Shown piece by piece: positions 45,187-47,093 of a stretch of DNA of 47,093 nucleotides (its first letter is position 1; every line of letters starts with the position of its first letter). Below the pieces are notes generated by a model that worked only from the letters and a program-made list of their open reading frames with translations, was not told the origin of the DNA and searched no databases. The DNA comes from Hyphomicrobiales bacterium (GTDB lineage Bacteria; Pseudomonadota; Alphaproteobacteria; Rhizobiales; Beijerinckiaceae): positions 1-47,093 of the forward strand of contig JAFBAS010000137.1 in NCBI GenBank assembly GCA_019247605.1. Reading direction: 5' to 3'. Both the position numbers and the translations under genes were made by a program.

Positions 45187-47093
45187 CTAGGCGAATTTCG
45201 CCTGAACCTCCGCTGCCACCGCCGTCGGCACTTGCTCGTAATGGTCGAATTGCATGGTGAAGGTCGCGCGCCCCTGGCTCATCGAGCGCAGATTGTTGAC
45301 GTAGCCGAACATGTTGGCGAGCGGCACCATGGCGTTGATGACATTGGCGTTGCCGCGCATGTCCTGCCCCTGGATCTGCCCGCGCCTCGAGTTGAGATCG
45401 CCGATCACCGAGCCGGTGTAATCCTCGGGTGTGACCACCTCGACCTTCATGATCGGCTCGAGGAGAACCGAATGGCATTTACGCAAGCCTTCCCGCAGTG
45501 CCGCGCGCGCCGCGATCTCGAAGGCGAGCGCCGAGGAGTCCACGTCATGGTAGGCGCCGTCCACGAGTTCGACCCGCAGATCGACGACAGGGAACCCGGC
45601 AAGCACGCCTGAGCCCAGAACGCTCTCGAGGCCTTTCTCGACGCCGGGAATATATTCCTTCGGAACGGAGCCGCCGACGATCCTCGATTCGAAGACGAAA
45701 CCCGAGCCCGGCTCGCCGGGGATCAGGTTGATCTTCACGCGGGCGAACTGGCCCGAACCGCCCGACTGCTTCTTGTGGGTGTAGTCGACCGTGCCTTCGC
45801 GCGTGATCTTCTCGCGATAGGCGACCTGCGGCGCACCGACAGTCGCTTCCACCTTGTAGGTGCGTCGCAAGATGTCGACCTTGATGTCGAGATGCAATTC
45901 GCCCATCCCCTTGAGGATGGTCTGGCCCGACTCCTGGTCGGTCGAGACGCGGAAGGAGGGGTCTTCCGCGACGAGCTTCTGCAAGGCGACACCAAGCTTT
46001 TCTTGATCGGCCTTGGATTTCGGCTCGATCGCGACCTCGATGACCGGATCGGGGAATTCCATCTTCTCGAGGATCACGGGCTTCTGCATGTCGCACAGCG
46101 TGTCGCCGGTGCGCGTGTCCTTGAGGCCTGCGAGCGCCACGATGTCGCCCGTGAACGCTTCCTTGATGTCCTCGCGGTTGTTGGCGTGCATGAGCAGCAT
46201 GCGCCCGACACGCTCACGCTTGTCCTTCGTCGAATTGAGCACGGTGGTGCCGGATTCGACCTTCCCCGAATAGATGCGACAGAAGGTGATCGTGCCCACG
46301 AAGGGATCATCCATGATCTTGAACGCGAGCATGGAGAACGGCTCGTCATCGGAAGGACGACGCTCGACCGGCTGCTCCGTCTTGAAGTCGATGCCGGCGA
46401 TGGCGCCACGATCGGCCGGTGATGGAAGGAAATCGACCACCGCATCAAGAAGCGGCTGCACTCCTTTGTTTTTGAAGGCGGAACCGCAAAAAACGGGATG
46501 AAAATTGCGCCCGATGACCGCCTTGCGGATAAGCTTGCGGAGCGCGTCCTCCTCAGGCTCTTTGCCGTCGAGATAAGCCGCCATGGCATCGTCATCGAGC
46601 TCGACGCACGCCTCGACGAGCTTGGTGCGATATTCGCTGGCCTGTTCCTTGAGGTCTTCGGGGATTTCGATGTCGTGGAACTTCGCGCCGAGCGACTCCT
46701 CTTCCCAGATGATCCCCTTCATGCGCACGAGGTCGACTACGCCCTTGAACGTGTTCTCGGCGCCGATCGGCAATTGAATGCAAACCGGCTTGCCACCGAC
46801 GCGCGTCACGATCTGGTCGACGCATTCGAAGAAATCGGCCCCGATCTTGTCCATCTTGTTGACGAACACGATGCGCGGCACGTCGTATTTGTCGGCCTGG
46901 CGCCAGACGGTCTCCGTCTGCGGCTCGACGCCCTGGTTGCCGTCGAGAACGCAGATTGCTCCATCGAGGACGCGCAAGGAGCGCTCGACCTCGATGGTGA
47001 AATCCACATGTCCGGGTGTGTCGATGATGTTCAGGCGCTTCTCGCGCCAAAAGCAGGTGGTCGCCGCGGAGGTGATGGTAATACCGCGCTCCT
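45187..47093 (-). CDS. fusA: Translation elongation factor G, C-terminal part (5' end outside window)
   Basis: EF-G drives ribosomal translocation. The frame is open to the window edge; the visible part begins inside the G domain with [20 protein letters not shown] and [10 protein letters not shown], the G3 motif. It continues with [14 protein letters not shown] (G4). Domains II-V follow, including [20 protein letters not shown] and the domain IV region [17 protein letters not shown], ending near AAEVQAKFA. About 635 codons are present and roughly 55 N-terminal residues, with the P-loop, are missing to the right. The upstream genes should be rpsG and rpsL. No frameshift is seen. Confidence 0.97.
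   Translation of the reverse strand, partial: ERGITITSAATTCFWREKRLNIIDTPGHVDFTIEVERSLRVLDGAICVLDGNQGVEPQTETVWRQADKYDVPRIVFVNKMDKIGADFFECVDQIVTRVGGKPVCIQLPIGAENTFKGVVDLVRMKGIIWEEESLGAKFHDIEIPEDLKEQASEYRTKLVEACVELDDDAMAAYLDGKEPEEDALRKLIRKAVIGRNFHPVFCGSAFKNKGVQPLLDAVVDFLPSPADRGAIAGIDFKTEQPVERRPSDDEPFSMLAFKIMDDPFVGTITFCRIYSGKVESGTTVLNSTKDKRERVGRMLLMHANNREDIKEAFTGDIVALAGLKDTRTGDTLCDMQKPVILEKMEFPDPVIEVAIEPKSKADQEKLGVALQKLVAEDPSFRVSTDQESGQTILKGMGELHLDIKVDILRRTYKVEATVGAPQVAYREKITREGTVDYTHKKQSGGSGQFARVKINLIPGEPGSGFVFESRIVGGSVPKEYIPGVEKGLESVLGSGVLAGFPVVDLRVELVDGAYHDVDSSALAFEIAARAALREGLRKCHSVLLEPIMKVEVVTPEDYTGSVIGDLNSRRGQIQGQDMRGNANVINAMVPLANMFGYVNNLRSMSQGRATFTMQFDHYEQVPTAVAAEVQAKFA

Overview
The window is a high-GC stretch of chromosome from an alphaproteobacterium, most likely Hyphomicrobiales (Rhizobiales). 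The signs are the gene order lptF-lptG-lptD next to pepA, the cluster fabD-fabG-acpP-fabF-mltG-yicC-gmk, secY-adk-rpsM with no infA or rpmJ between them, a candidate EcfG (general stress sigma factor) promoter, and an NDUFAF6-like squalene/phytoene synthase homologue. Family or genus cannot be fixed from the sequence alone; a Beijerinckiaceae-like origin is only a guess. Almost everything here is core-genome material. I see no CRISPR array, transposase, integrase, tRNA or rRNA gene.

Positions 1-9500 carry mostly minus-strand genes. These are the LPS-export genes lptF, lptG and lptD (lptD cut by the window edge), then the divergent leucyl aminopeptidase pepA. A 70-residue stress-type protein follows, behind a candidate EcfG promoter and a leader hairpin. 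Next come a gentisate 1,2-dioxygenase-family bicupin, rimI, tsaB, a RutE-type nitroreductase, an Nfu iron-sulfur carrier and a glutathione S-transferase. The transferase gene is divergent from an HxlR-type regulator with a clear dyad operator between them.

Positions 9600-19460 hold the HxlR gene, a squalene/phytoene-synthase-like protein without the catalytic Asp motifs, a PAS-PAS-HTH regulator, tyrS, a 1157-residue YhdP/AsmA-like envelope protein, a Bcp-type peroxiredoxin and a membrane-anchored M23 peptidase.

Positions 19580-26870 hold the fatty-acid synthesis genes fabD-fabG-acpP-fabF followed by mltG-yicC-gmk. Positions 26900-29280 are the only accessory-looking part: an A/T-rich orphan gene preceded by a perfect palindrome, and a secreted SGNH hydrolase.

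Positions 29418-47093 are the contiguous minus-strand str-S10-spc-alpha superoperon, read from the right: fusA (partial), tuf, rpsJ, rplC, rplD, rplW, rplB, rpsS, rplV, rpsC, rplP, rpmC, rpsQ, rplN, rplX, rplE, rpsH, rpsN, rplF, rplR, rpsE, rpmD, rplO, secY, adk, rpsM, rpsK, rpoA, rplQ. It ends in a good intrinsic terminator. A structured gap lies at the S10/spc boundary and a promoter-like element lies before rpsM. No convincing novel multi-gene system is visible. The best leads are the low-GC orphan with its palindrome, the candidate EcfG-driven small gene, the degenerate prenyl-synthase homologue, the L5 N-terminal extension and the duplicated segment in Gmk.
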